Assembly (NCBI GenBank): GCA_036873755.1
Contig: JAVTVY010018921.1
Coordinates: 1 to 64,000, forward strand
Length of the DNA stretch: 64,000 bases
Direction of reading: 5' to 3'
Source of the DNA: Hanleya hanleyi
Lineage: Eukaryota > Mollusca > Polyplacophora > Lepidopleurida > Hanleyidae
The stretch's first letter is position 1, and every line of letters starts with the position of its first letter. Position numbers and translations under genes: made by a program. Below are positions 43,198 to 54,174 of this stretch, in pieces. The notes beneath the pieces are model-generated. The model made no database searches and was not told where the DNA came from. It saw only the letters and a program-made list of their open reading frames with translations.

Positions 43198-44733
43198 ACC
43201 CCTCGGCTCTGGGCGCCAGCCATTCATAATGTATTCAATTTGAAGCAAGACTTCAGGAACACCAAGCAGTCAAGTGACAAATATACAGATTATGAAAAAA
43301 TTTGCCATTAGAAATGGCCTCTAAGGTTTATGTCCAATCAGAGAAGTCGGTATTCATTACATAAGTCTGTTGATGCATCGATGATGTATACCAAATTTTG
43401 TCATAGAGCATTTGAAAATTATCAGAGATAGAGATCATTAATGATTTCGCATAAATTAAAGATGGCCGCCCATCCTTCCCACCACTCAGAGAAACTGATG
43501 TGGTTATTCATTGCAAGTGTCTTGATACATGGATGCTGTATACCAAGTTTCATATAGAACACTGAAATGGTATCAAAGATATACATCATCAAAGATTTTG
43601 CATAAATTAAAGATGGCCACCAAGGTTTCCGCCCAATCAGAAACACCAGAACTGCCATTTATCGTAAGTCTATTGATGCATCGATGATATATGCCAAATT
43701 TTACATCGAGCACTCGAACGGTATCAGAGATAGAGATCATTAATGATTTCGCATAAATTAAAGATGGCCGCCCATCCTTCCTGCCACTCAGAGGAACTGA
43801 TGTGGTTATACATTGCAGGTCTCTTGATACATCGATGCTGTATACCAAGTTCATATAGAACACTGAAATGGTATCAAAGATATACATCATCAAAGATTTT
43901 GCATAAATTAAAGATGGCCACCAAGGTTTCCGCCCAATCAGAAACACCAGAACTGCCATTTATCGTAAGTCTATTGATGCATCGATGATATATGCCAAAT
44001 TTTACATCGAGCACTCGAACGGTATCAGAGATAGAGATCATTAATGATTTCACATAAATTAAAGATGGCCGCCCATCCTTCCTGCCACTCAGAGGAACTG
44101 ATGTGGTTATACATTGCAGGTCTCTTGATACATCGATGCTGTATACCAAGTTTCGTATAGAACACTTGAATGGTATCAAAGATATATATCATTAAAGATT
44201 TTGCATAAATTAAAGATGGCCGCCAAGGTTTCCACCGAATCAGGGAAACTGGTTTGGTCATTCCTTTGAAGTTTCTTGATGCATCGATGATCTATACCAA
44301 GTTCACACATGGAACAGTGAAATGGTACCTAAGATACACAAGATTAATGATTTCGCATAAATTAAATATGGCCGCCAAAGTTTCCAACCAATCAGGTCCA
44401 GATTCAATAGGGTTCTGGGTCATGAGCATATGGATGTGCAGTGCAAGTTTGGTGTGCCTAGGGTAAGTCGTTCTAAAGATATCTTGGTAACGAGAAAGCT
44501 GTGATGGTTTCGCATAAATTAAAGATGGCCGCCAAAGTTTCCAACCAATCAGGTCCAGATTCAATAGGGTTCTGCGTCACGCGCATACGGATGTGCACTG
44601 CAAGTTTGGTGTGCCTAGGGTAAGTCGGTCTGAAGATATCTTGGTAACGAGAAAGGTGTGACGGACGGACGGACAGACGGACAGACGTACATGACGACGA
44701 CAATACCCTTCGGCCAAATTTTGGCCGAGGGGT
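43198..44733 (+). mobile_element. TIR element with about 150-bp internal repeats (intron 2)
   Basis: Ends are ACCCCTCGGC and, inverted, ACCCCTCGGCC. The inside is a series of about 150-bp units with the recurrent phrase CATAAATTAAAGATGGCCGC. A longer period of about 300 bp is repeated near 43.4, 43.7 and 44.0 kb. The right end has a GGAC/GACA microsatellite and CGGCCAAATTTTGGCCG. Minus-strand frames seen here are repeat artefacts. Confidence 0.8.
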
Positions 44734-45244
44734 AAAAAATTCAATATCTAAAAATTCACACATCACAGCGAGCTGAAATTAATACAATAATAATATACAT
44801 GTAGGTTATCTTGGTGCAATATTAATGTGAATCAGATGTTTACATCTGATAAAAAAAAAACATCTCAAAACGTTTTTGAAGTTTGTCAATTTTTGGTACT
44901 CAAGATCTTGCTTTTGATGAAAAAGAATTCTTTAAAATTTTAATTCAATAACATTCGAGAACTACATGTGGAAGGAATGCCCTGTTTGTCACTATTATCA
45001 AACTATGCAGTTTTGATAAGCAATTACCCTCATTATCTATGGGCACTACTATGAGGTATGCCTCTTCTATAGTTTTTAAGGGAACTCCGTATATTGGATA
45101 TAATTTCAAACAGATGAGCCGAAGAGCCATTATGAAAACCTTTCTGAATGTATTCTTTGTCAAAAGTGATATTTTGTACTAAAAAGTGACAAAGTTCACA
45201 CATGTTTTAATCATCTGTTTGTTGAAGTATTTTTCAGTTTTACC
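44734..45244. other. Intron 2, no feature seen
   Basis: AT-rich; one 72-codon minus-strand frame has no motif. Confidence 0.4.
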
Positions 45245-45248
45245 TTAA

Positions 45249-45660
45249 CCCTACCAGGCCTGGGGGGGGGTTTGTCGGGGGGGGGGTTATTATGCCCCTC
45301 CCCACACCAAACTTTCTGTGCCGTGTCCGAAACGATAACAAATTGAGAGCTGAGATTCCATGGCCTTATAGTTTATCAAATTGGGGCCATTTTGAGTCTA
45401 TTTGCATGACCCCCCCCCCCCCCCAGACAGAGGATCATGGGTAAACTCAAAATGGCGTCCATGTGGGGTACCAGAATATTTATGTTGTCATTTTTCTTCA
45501 AAAATTTTCAACAAGAACTATTTTCATTTCACATCAGTTAAATAATTACTAATTAATCATGCAGAGAAATTACATAATTGAAAAATTAGAAAAACCGATC
45601 AAAAATGCCTGCTTTGAAAATGACGTCACTGTGGGTTCCAGAAACCCAAACCCGATAGTG
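45249..45660 (+). mobile_element. TTAA-type MITE family, copy 3 (best bounded)
   Basis: Flanked by TTAA on both sides (45245-45248 and 45661-45664). Starts CCCTACCAGGCCTGGGGGGG, has ATGACGTCACTGTGGG near the right end and ends CCCGATAGTG. Inside: long G and C runs and the phrase AGAGGATCATGGGTAAACTC shared with copy 4. It lies in intron 2 of the zinc-finger gene. Confidence 0.8.
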
Positions 45661-45810
45661 TTAACATTTATGATATGAAATCACCCAGAAACTACCCTAT
45701 CAACTCCTGATTCGGAAGTGTTTTGAGGCAACAAATTTTAGTTTTGACTATCCGGTCATATTGAACACAGACATAGCTTAATCTGAACAGGGGAACTTTG
45801 TTCACGTTTG

Positions 45811-46144
45811 CAGGGTTCGTACACTACATTGAAGAGCCTTGAAAATGACAATTTGGAATTCAAGACCCCTAAAAGCCTTGAAACTTCGAAAGGCATGCTA
45901 AAGACATTGAAAATACCTTGAAAACGGGAACTCTTATCCATTGTTGTGAATTCAATTGCCAAGTTGTGATTCAAAGTTGTACTGTCCTTCATGGTCGGAT
46001 GGCAAAATGATGGCAATATATTATTTAGTCATCCAAGAAGAATTTCCAAATCTATTAGAAAGACAATATTGATGAACAATATATATTTGTCAACAGGACA
46101 TTCATACTATTACATGTACCTTGAAAAGACCTTGTACGAATTAA
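45811..46144. mobile_element. Possible MITE with CAGGGTTCGTAC / TTGTACGAATT ends
   Basis: Begins CAGGGTTCGTACAC and ends CTTGTACGAATTAAG. CCTTGAAAA phrases recur inside. Similar CTTGAAAA-rich elements with GTTCGTAC termini are widespread in animal genomes; the boundaries are provisional. Confidence 0.5.
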
Positions 46145-46270
46145 GCCTTTGTTAATCATTAATTCACATTATCAATTAATTATTCCTGGTGTGTTCCTTA
46201 GCCTGTACAAAGGCATTTATGTATCTATAGCATGTATGGGCTTTTAACCAAAAAATTATGTATTTTACAG

Positions 46271-49200
46271 TTCAGCCTGAAGAACAGTCGGCATGTTCAC
46301 AAGTACAGAACTATTCCCATGTATCCATCAAAGACAGCACTGTAGGCTCCCAGAACAATTCTACATCAAATAATGTGACTCCGACTGATAAGCAAGCACT
46401 GAGACTGGACTTTCCTTCTGCGGCAGAAGGAAGTCCTGCTGGAGAGGAGAATATTAATCAACCAGTTATTAGGCCTATTCGGACTGCACCTGTTGTGACA
46501 ACTCCAGTACCAGTATCCCAGGGAGAATGTGGAGGCAACAAGAGTGACCCACCTTCTATAGTGCTCTCAGGACAATGTGGTCAAATCGAAGTGAACCAAA
46601 GCCCTGTGGTTTTCACTATTCAGTCACCTCTTGGCCAGTTAAGTTCCTTAACTTTAACTAGTGCTCACCCACAAATTCCTCTCCATGCTGCATGTACTGG
46701 AGTAAACCATCCACTGAATGGGGAAGCTAGTGGGTCCACATGTACAGGATTTAGCATGGACAATAACATGGACAATAGCATGCTTTTTGAAGAGGATTTG
46801 ATGCGAGAAGAGCCAGTTTTGGTGAATGCTGTAACAATTGAGCCAGCTTCTCCCCTTCTCCAAGGTAGTTCAACAATCGCTGGAGACGGTTCATCATCAG
46901 GAAAAATATGCATTACACCAAGTATTCATGAGATCGACTCTAGTAGTCCGGCAGTGCGGAATGAACGCTCTGTCATGCACATTAAACTAGGTTCAGGATT
47001 GGTTCCATGCTTAAGTGAATCACCAATAGATGGTTGTGTCAGTGAAAGGATTCCGGTACCAGAGAGTCGACCAGGTACTCTTCATCCAAAGAAAACTTCC
47101 CCAGATGCTTCACTAGCTCTTGGTCCAACCAACATGTCCAAAGTTACTCCCTTAGCTCATCGTTCGACTGAAACGTCACACCACCATGCTAGGAGAGAAT
47201 CTGGTGGTTCAGAGGACAGGCTGAAGGGAAGGGATGATTTAGCCCGTTCAGGCAATCCAGTGGCTCGCATCTTGTCACAGCTTAATCCAGAAGGTCGATG
47301 TTCCATGAAAGACAACAGGAATACCGTCACCATGAGCACTGATAAGCCAGCTTGTAACTCATTACGAGGATCATTCGGGTCCTTAGACGTTACTGCTGGT
47401 GAAGACCCGTACCCTGAGCTGGGAGATATCAAACTTGAACCTGCAACAGATGCATTCTGGAAAGAAATTATTGGAGACCTGGATGCCACTAACGATTTGA
47501 TGCAGTCGTCGACGCATTCTGTACCGGACACAGGTTTGCAAATTGCTGCAGACGATATTACTATAGAAGCCGCCCCACCTTTGCCAGAGGAGAGTCTGGA
47601 GGAAAAGCTGAGAAGCTTCATAGCTGCATTTGGGCGATATGTTCCTATCAAATCTGAACAACCAATTGATGAAGACATCAAGCCTCCCCCTCATGAACCA
47701 CCTTTCACGTCGAAGGAGTTAGTTCAGAACAGCATAATGGATAAACAAGAACAGTTGTCTGCAAACAGGAACCGACAGAATGCTACAAGTTGCAGAACCG
47801 TCAGTGTAGGTGAGTCTTTCATTTTCAACTCTGTTGGAAAAGTAATTCTCCCTACCTCTAAACATAGGATTGATTACAAGAAACTGAATAATCCCGCCTC
47901 TCGTGGTAAATATGTGGATAAACCGTACAAGTGTGCTACATGTGGTAAAGGATTTGTTTGCCTTCCGAAATTAGTGCAGCACAAGTGTGTGGAAAAATCC
48001 ATACGGAGAGCCGGACGTCCTTCGAAAAATACATTGAAATGTTCAACATGTGGAAAGTGCTTCGCACGGATTGTTGATTTAGAAAAACATAAGAGAATAC
48101 ACATTGACAAACAATACAACTGTAGCACATGTGCTCAGGAATTTGATTGTCTTGTTAAATTGAAGCAGCACGAGCTACGACATGAGGAATTGCCTTGGAA
48201 ATGTTCAACATGTGGGAAATCCTTCTCCCAGAGTGATTTGTTAGAAAAACACACGGAAATACACACAGACAAGCAATACAAATGTTCTACATGTGACAAG
48301 GGATTTGTTTATCTAGCAGAGTTGGAGCAACACAGAATTGAACATAATGAAGAAACGTCTTGGTTATGCTCAAGATGTGGAAAATGCTTCTCCCAGAGTG
48401 ATTTGTTAGAAAAACACAAGGAAATACACACAGAAAAACGATATGAATACTCTACTTGTGATGATGGATTTGTCCATCCAACGGACCTGAAGCAACACAG
48501 ATTTGAAAATAAGAAAGAACAGTTTTGGAAATGTCCAACATGTGGAAAACGTTTCTCACAAAGTGATTTATTAGAAAAGCACATGGAAATACACTCAGAA
48601 AGTCAGCAGAAATGTTCCAGTTGTGATGAAGGATTTGTTCATCAAGCCCAGTTGGAGAAACACAACGTAGAAGATGATAATGGGAAGTCTTGGAACTGTT
48701 CAACATGTGGAAAACGTTTCTCAGAAAGTGATTCGTTAGAAAAACACATGGAAATACACTTAGAAAGTCAGCAGGAATGTTCCAGTTGTGATGAAGGATT
48801 TGTTTATCAAGCCCAGTTGGAGAAACACAAAGTAGGACATAATAACGAGAAGTCTTGGAAATGTTCAGCATGTGAAAAATGTTTCTCTCAGAGTGATTTG
48901 TTAGACAAACACAAAGAAATACACATGGATACACAATACAGATGTGGTATATGTGGTCAGATATTTGGTTTGAAGGTAAACTTGGAGCAGCACAGATTGG
49001 ACCATGATATGAAAAAGCCTTGGAAATGTTCAACATGCGGAAAATATTATGCTCAGAATGATCTGCTGCGAAAACACGAGAAATTACATGAGAAAGTACA
49101 CAAGTATTCAACAAACAAACGATTCAAGTGTGCCACTTGTGGTCAGAGATTTCCATGTCTGTCAAAGTTGGGGCAGCATCAACGGAAGCACACCGGGGAA

Positions 49201-49803
49201 ACGCCATGGAAATGCTCAAAATGTGGAAAATGTTTTGCTCGAAATGATGTGCTTAAAAAGCATGAGGCTATCCATGTCAATGACCGACGGTTCAGATGCA
49301 GTATTTGTCTTAAAAAATTCCTGTACAATTACGAACTGAAACGACATGAGCGATCCCACTCGGGGGAGAAGCTTTATGAATGCCACTTGTGTGGAAAGAA
49401 AGTAACCCAGAAATCTGGTCTGCGACGGCACATAGAATCACACATTGGGCAAAAGCCTTTCAAATGCTCATTATGTGGAAATGACTACGTCAGAAAAAGC
49501 GTCCTGTCGAAGCATATGAGAACGCACTCAAAAATAAAGCGTTGCTGGTGTCTGGTTTGTGGAAAGGTCTTCTCAACAGAGAAAACTCTACAAATCCACT
49601 ATTCCATGCATACAAAGAAACACCCTAAACAGTGTCCCATCTGCAAGAAGAACTACCAAACCGTGGAAAGGGTGCTATGGCACCTGAAAGGGCACTCCTT
49701 AATGCACAAATGTACAGAATGTGGGAAACAGTTCGGACGCCCATGCCAACTTAATGCTCATATGATAAAACGACACATGAAGAGAGCTGTGAAACAAAGT
49801 TAA
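46271..49803 (+). CDS. C2H2 zinc-finger protein, main exon with about 22 fingers
   Basis: Acceptor TATTTTACAG ends at 46270; the exon enters in phase 1 and runs to TAA at 49801-49803. With the two upstream exons the model has 1259 residues. The first half (about 550 residues) is low-complexity and acidic with no known domain. It contains the IKSEQP and IKLEP motifs that resemble SUMO sites (psi-K-x-E). From 47926 onward there are about 22 C2H2 fingers (Cys-x2-Cys-x12-His-x3-His). In the middle, two types alternate: WKCSTCGK-FSQSDLLEKH-EIH and CSSCDEGFV-QAQLEKH, so a two-finger module was duplicated repeatedly. At least two of the second type have lost zinc ligands. The product is likely a nuclear DNA-binding regulator; its target is unknown. 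Confidence 0.92.
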
Positions 49804-50146
49804 GGGAATATTTGTACCGGTATTTGCAGAGAGGGGAAGGCAAAAAAAGAAATCTGTGTCCGGTCACCCTTACCAACTCAGAATAATTTTATGGAGCTTT
49901 TAGTAGGAAAAAACATGCAAAAAGTGGCAACATTGGTTGTTTCTGTTCAAATGACTCTTATTAAGAACTTTGTTGTGCCTGTCCTAATTATTTTTAGGTC
50001 TGTGACCAGAAACAGACATTTAGTTTATTTTTATTTTATTTTTATTTTTTTTTGGCCTAAACAGCAAAGCTTAAATTTCTCCTTCAAAAATGTGTTTGGC
50101 TCGGATGTTTACTGAAGCATCGAGAACTGTGAACAGAAAAAATAAA
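49804..50146 (+). other. 3' UTR of the zinc-finger gene with polyadenylation signal
   Basis: AATAAA at 50141-50146 is the first canonical signal after the stop; another candidate is at about 51011. The UTR is AT-rich with a T-rich stretch near 50020-50050. Confidence 0.55.
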
Positions 50147-51029
50147 CAAGCAAGGCCCACAAGACTAATTAAACCATCTCTCCCTCCTGAGAGCTACATG
50201 TATGTGTCCTCTCTGTATTGATTTGACTTTTGTTGATTACTAGATTTTTGCATTTTTTATATTTGAAAAGTGTTTTTGCTAGCCTAAGAATTGACAATGT
50301 TTGTTATCCGTGTTAAATTGCCTACAGTATTATTCCTCACCCTCGAGCATTTTTATAAATTGTGCACTCTGTTAAACATGGAAGTTGTATAAACGTCTTA
50401 TGGGCCGGGAATTATATTGAAAAGGATGGAACTGATGTCATTACAGATTAACATCCAGTCTGATATTTCTGCATATTTAGCATGAGTAGACAGACATCTG
50501 TCAGAGCTTAAGCTATACCACATTTGCATTGTACAACTACGCCTTGTACTATTGTGAAACAAACCTGAAACTATAAGACCGTTCTCTATTTGAGAAGATA
50601 ATAATATATTAAAACTCGTTATTTCAGTATTATATTTGATAGATCTGTACATTGTGCAGCTGATGTTTAATAAGTATTTTATCATGCGTAAACGTTTTTG
50701 TGATTGTTAGAAATGGGATACATTCCTTTCACTACTCAAGTTTTAAGTTTGAATTGTGTTCATGTTGATTATTTAAATGTATATATTTCAAGTTTTTACT
50801 GTTTTGAAAGTGTTAAAATTTTAATTTTATGTTGGAAAACTAAACTTGTCCAGATTATTCTATTCCGACTTGCATGTATCTGCGATATAACATTGGGAGG
50901 GATTCGAGAGCCTGTTGTATACCTACTGCCCGAACATGTTCAGTACTATACCAAGCCAGATTCTACGTTCCCGCTTCGAACTTTCCTTGATATATCGGGG
51001 CACCCATGTTAAATAAACTTAGACACGAG
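50147..51029. other. No gene seen
   Basis: AT-rich. A 102-codon plus-strand frame (50704-51012) has no motif. Confidence 0.4.
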
Positions 51030-51215
51030 ACGTCACTCACCTCCAAACATGTTCTACATGTGATGAGGAATTTGTTTAGTTATCTAGCTGAGTTGAAGCA
51101 ACACAGAATTGAACATGCTGAAGAAAAGACTTGGTTATGCTCAAGATGTGAAAAAATGCTTCTCCCAGAGTGATTTGTTAGGAAAACAGGGAATACACAC
51201 AGAAAAAACAATGTG
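51030..51215 (+). pseudogene. Duplicated fragment of the zinc-finger array
   Basis: Closely matches 48285-48440 of the gene (finger with GFVYLAELEQHRIEH and the following CSRCGKCFSQSDLLEKH). It carries an in-frame TAG (in the TTTGTTTAGTTATC stretch), an extra A in the GAAAAAATGC stretch that shifts frame, and a deletion before GGGAATACACAC. The high identity suggests a fairly recent local duplication. Confidence 0.85.
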
Positions 51216-52226
51216 AATTTTGAAATGTGTCATAGAAGAGCGTTATTGATTGACTGACCTCTACATTGGGCCAACACAATCACCATATTAGGAAGAATGA
51301 CGTCGCTATTTAAGGATGATGTCACACTACACACAATCTGTGGGTAGGTTCAGATTGGTTCGTGTCTCGTTCGTAGGTGAAAGAGCCATGGTCCCTTTGC
51401 TCAGGTAGCGGCCCATACATACTGCGCACTAACACGCATCCAACCCACCTGGTGGTCGGTAAACAAAGGTGACATACTACGCACTGGGGCGCACTCAGAC
51501 GAGGATTTTTTAAGGCCAACCAAAGTAAATTATTTGTTGAAAGGAATCTTTTTTATAGTTGCTATTAACACAAAATGTTCTGGTATACAACCGTGTTCTA
51601 GAATGAAAATAAGCAGATCAAATATAGGTGTTGCGAATTCGTAACGAAGAGGTTATATCTACAGCAGTTTGTACTCATTTATGTCCCTGATCTGCATAAA
51701 CCGAAACAAGAATGTGCGGAAACTTTTTCTGGCAACAGTAACTGACTTGACTAAACTTCAGTCGTGGACAGCCCAACGTTGAGTAAGTCTGTATCATTTG
51801 TTACATCATTGCATAGGTCGAAGTATTTGTCCTCCTTCGTCCCCATTTCTATGGTATAGGTGTGATGCTCAACAGTAACTTGTTTGGCTTGGCCTGACCT
51901 TGTCTAGTTCTCACACACGGTACCAACAGGCGATATTTTAGTGTGCATGGAAAAATATACCATCAGAACTTCTGTTGATGGTTCATACACAAAATATAAG
52001 GAAATGTACAGTAATCTGCCTGCACTCGGAAGTGATTTATATTAAGCTGTCACCGATACTAGCCGTCGTGAAATACATTTAAAACGATCACGTGCTAATG
52101 AAAGTAATTATCTTGCATAATTAGTTTCAAGATTCATGCTATTAAAAGCTATTTCTTTTGATAATATTCCGGATTGAGAAACGCCAAAAGTGATACAAAA
52201 CGGAGGAAAAAATGATCACATTATAA
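51216..52226. other. No gene seen
   Basis: Unique-looking sequence without coding character or recognised repeats. Confidence 0.4.
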
Positions 52227-52229
52227 ATG

Positions 52230-52330
52230 ATAAAAATGGGGCTCGAATTCACAGCCGTGAAAAACGACCTATCGCGGACTCAAGTCCAGTGTCTGACCTG
52301 TTGAGCCATACTATATCCATAGCTTCGTAT
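52230..52330 (-). repeat. tRNA-like sequence, minus strand, probable pseudogene or SINE head
   Basis: Minus strand: TATGGCTCAACAGGTC (A-box-like), a stem-like CTGGACTTGAGTCC in the anticodon position, and GTGAATTCGAGCCCC (B-box-like). Acceptor stem pairing is poor, so not a functional tRNA by eye. Confidence 0.45.
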
Positions 52331-52789
52331 CACTGAATAGAAAATGTGTCAACACGACGACCAATAAAATATTTCTTAATTTCATTTTTTAGTGATCAAG
52401 GCAAGTCAGAACCAAAATATATTTATGGCTAAACTGTATGGAATTGATATAGGAATTTAATGAGTTGGCTTTTATTCTGGTTCTTGGCTGCCTACTATGC
52501 AAATTTCTTTCCAAAAAAGCTTGAAATACGTCAAATTTATTGAAAATGAGCTTTCGACACGTTTTTAACTTGCAATCCGATCCTTGCCCGAAACAAGCTT
52601 ACCTCGTTTTCTTTAAATATTGAAACTTAGGGATGTGTACTATGGGGTATTGCTTCAAAATTAACACTTTCATAACATGTTTTCAAAGGGCCTAGCTGTG
52701 GGCCGATGGCTAGGGGAAGGGGCCATGGCTCTTTACACCTCGGAACGTAGAAATTGGCTTGGTGAAATGAAACTGAATGAAGATGACTG
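52331..52789. other. No feature seen
   Basis: AT-rich sequence without recognisable coding or repeat content. Confidence 0.35.
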
Positions 52790-53085
52790 GCTCCGTGAAG
52801 CTTCCGGGGATTGACCTGCACACTCCAGGTGCACACCCCAGGTCATGGTAAGAATAGGTCTCGGCTTCTGACAGAGCTTGTCGTAAGAGTCGACCAACTG
52901 GGGCACCCGTGGGGATCCCGGTGTGAAAAGGAATAGGACTCCACCCGTGGGGTCTCGGGTGTTAAAAGAAATAGGACCCTACCCGTGTGGTTTCGGGTGT
53001 GAAAAGAAATCGGAACCGACGTCGTGATATGACTGAATTTAGCGTTGAAATCGACGCTAATCATATTCACTCACTCCTGAAGATG
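52790..53085 (+). mobile_element. SINE with internal minisatellite, second copy
   Basis: Same head (GGTCATGGTAAGAATAGGTC) and tail (GTCGTGATATGACTGAATTT, CACTCACTC) as the element at 41741. Three units of the CCACCCGTGGGG...GTGAAAAGGAATAGGA minisatellite instead of two. Confidence 0.8.
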
Positions 53086-53289
53086 ACTACCAATGGTATG
53101 TATACCCGCTATTGTTTCCAGTGAACGAGAGCTCATCCATTTCCACATTCTTACCCCTAGGCGCTAGTATATAGGTGTGTAGGTAGGCATTATTACAAGC
53201 GTCCGGCCCGTCATTCATAATTCAGCCGTCGTCCATTAAAGAATATCCGCGTCCATAATCCAAAGAATTGGGGTTGCCCATTCGGGCGA

Positions 53290-53690
53290 CTATACCCTTA
53301 CTGTCCAGAAGTGTCTTTGAAGTAACTTTAAAGTGTGGCCATATTTTAACCTTGAAGTGCAAGGCTCAGCGTCAGAAGTGTGCTTGCAGTGTGGGTATTG
53401 TTTTGTAGCAATGCCATATAAGGACATTGAAGTCACTTGGAAGTACTTTTGAAGTGGGCCTCAAATATGTTAATTAAGTACTGAAAAGGCACTTCATCGA
53501 CACTTCCACAGAAGGGTAACCTTCATAGGCACTTCTGAAGTGCTCTTGAAGTACCTAATTAGAATATTTGAGGCACTTCAATGTCCTTATATGGCAAGGC
53601 ACTTCATCCACTCTTCTACAGAAGGATACCTTTTCATATGCACTTCTGAAGTGCTCTTGAAGTACCTTATTAATATCATAGCAAATCCGT
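53290..53690. mobile_element. Palindromic MITE-like repeat with GAAGTGC motifs
   Basis: GCCATATAAGGACATTGAAG (53411 on) and its inverse CTTCAATGTCCTTATATGGC (about 53577-53598) form a long hairpin. CACTTC/GAAGTG recurs more than fifteen times, and GAAGTGCTCTTGAAGTACC occurs twice. Confidence 0.65.
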
Positions 53691-54174
53691 GTAATGAAAG
53701 ATATGTAGCCACGAGATATTTACTTTCCCGGAAAAGAAGACACAAATATATATTTGAGCACAGAACGTTTTATTTAGAGAAAACACTGAGAGAGACAAAA
53801 CAGTACATCATAAAATATTTACAATAAACCGTGTAGTTTATATAATCGCTAGCACAAATCCTTGCGACAAAATACAGCACAGTACTATATATGTATGTAT
53901 TTACATGCAGTCTTTGGTATGAGAATTTATTGCAGTATTAGTATTATTATTCAAGGGTGACAGCGTTCTTGTCCAACTTGAACTTGAAGCAGCAGATCTT
54001 TCGAAGGATAGTTTGCTTTAGTTGCCCTGAGGTGCTCTTGGATGTAATCCAACCTTTGCTGAAACCCACCAGTCTGAATTGTGGACGTCTTGGCCTGTGG
54101 CGATAAATACATGCATATAATTAAAACCTGATCAGTTGTATATATGGTTCCCTATGACATGCAATCCAGTTTTT
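53691..54174. other. No feature seen
   Basis: AT-rich; no gene or repeat identified. Confidence 0.35.

Noticed and set aside
43422..44564. Repeated minus-strand frames of 70-128 codons
   Set aside because: They arise from the 150-bp and 300-bp repeats of a TIR element and carry no known motif.
46654..49431. Minus-strand frames opposite the zinc-finger gene
   Set aside because: Shadows caused by codon bias of the plus-strand gene; they mirror the finger repeat.
52230..52330. Functional tRNA gene
   Set aside because: A- and B-box-like motifs are present, but acceptor-stem pairing is poor by eye and no clean cloverleaf can be drawn.
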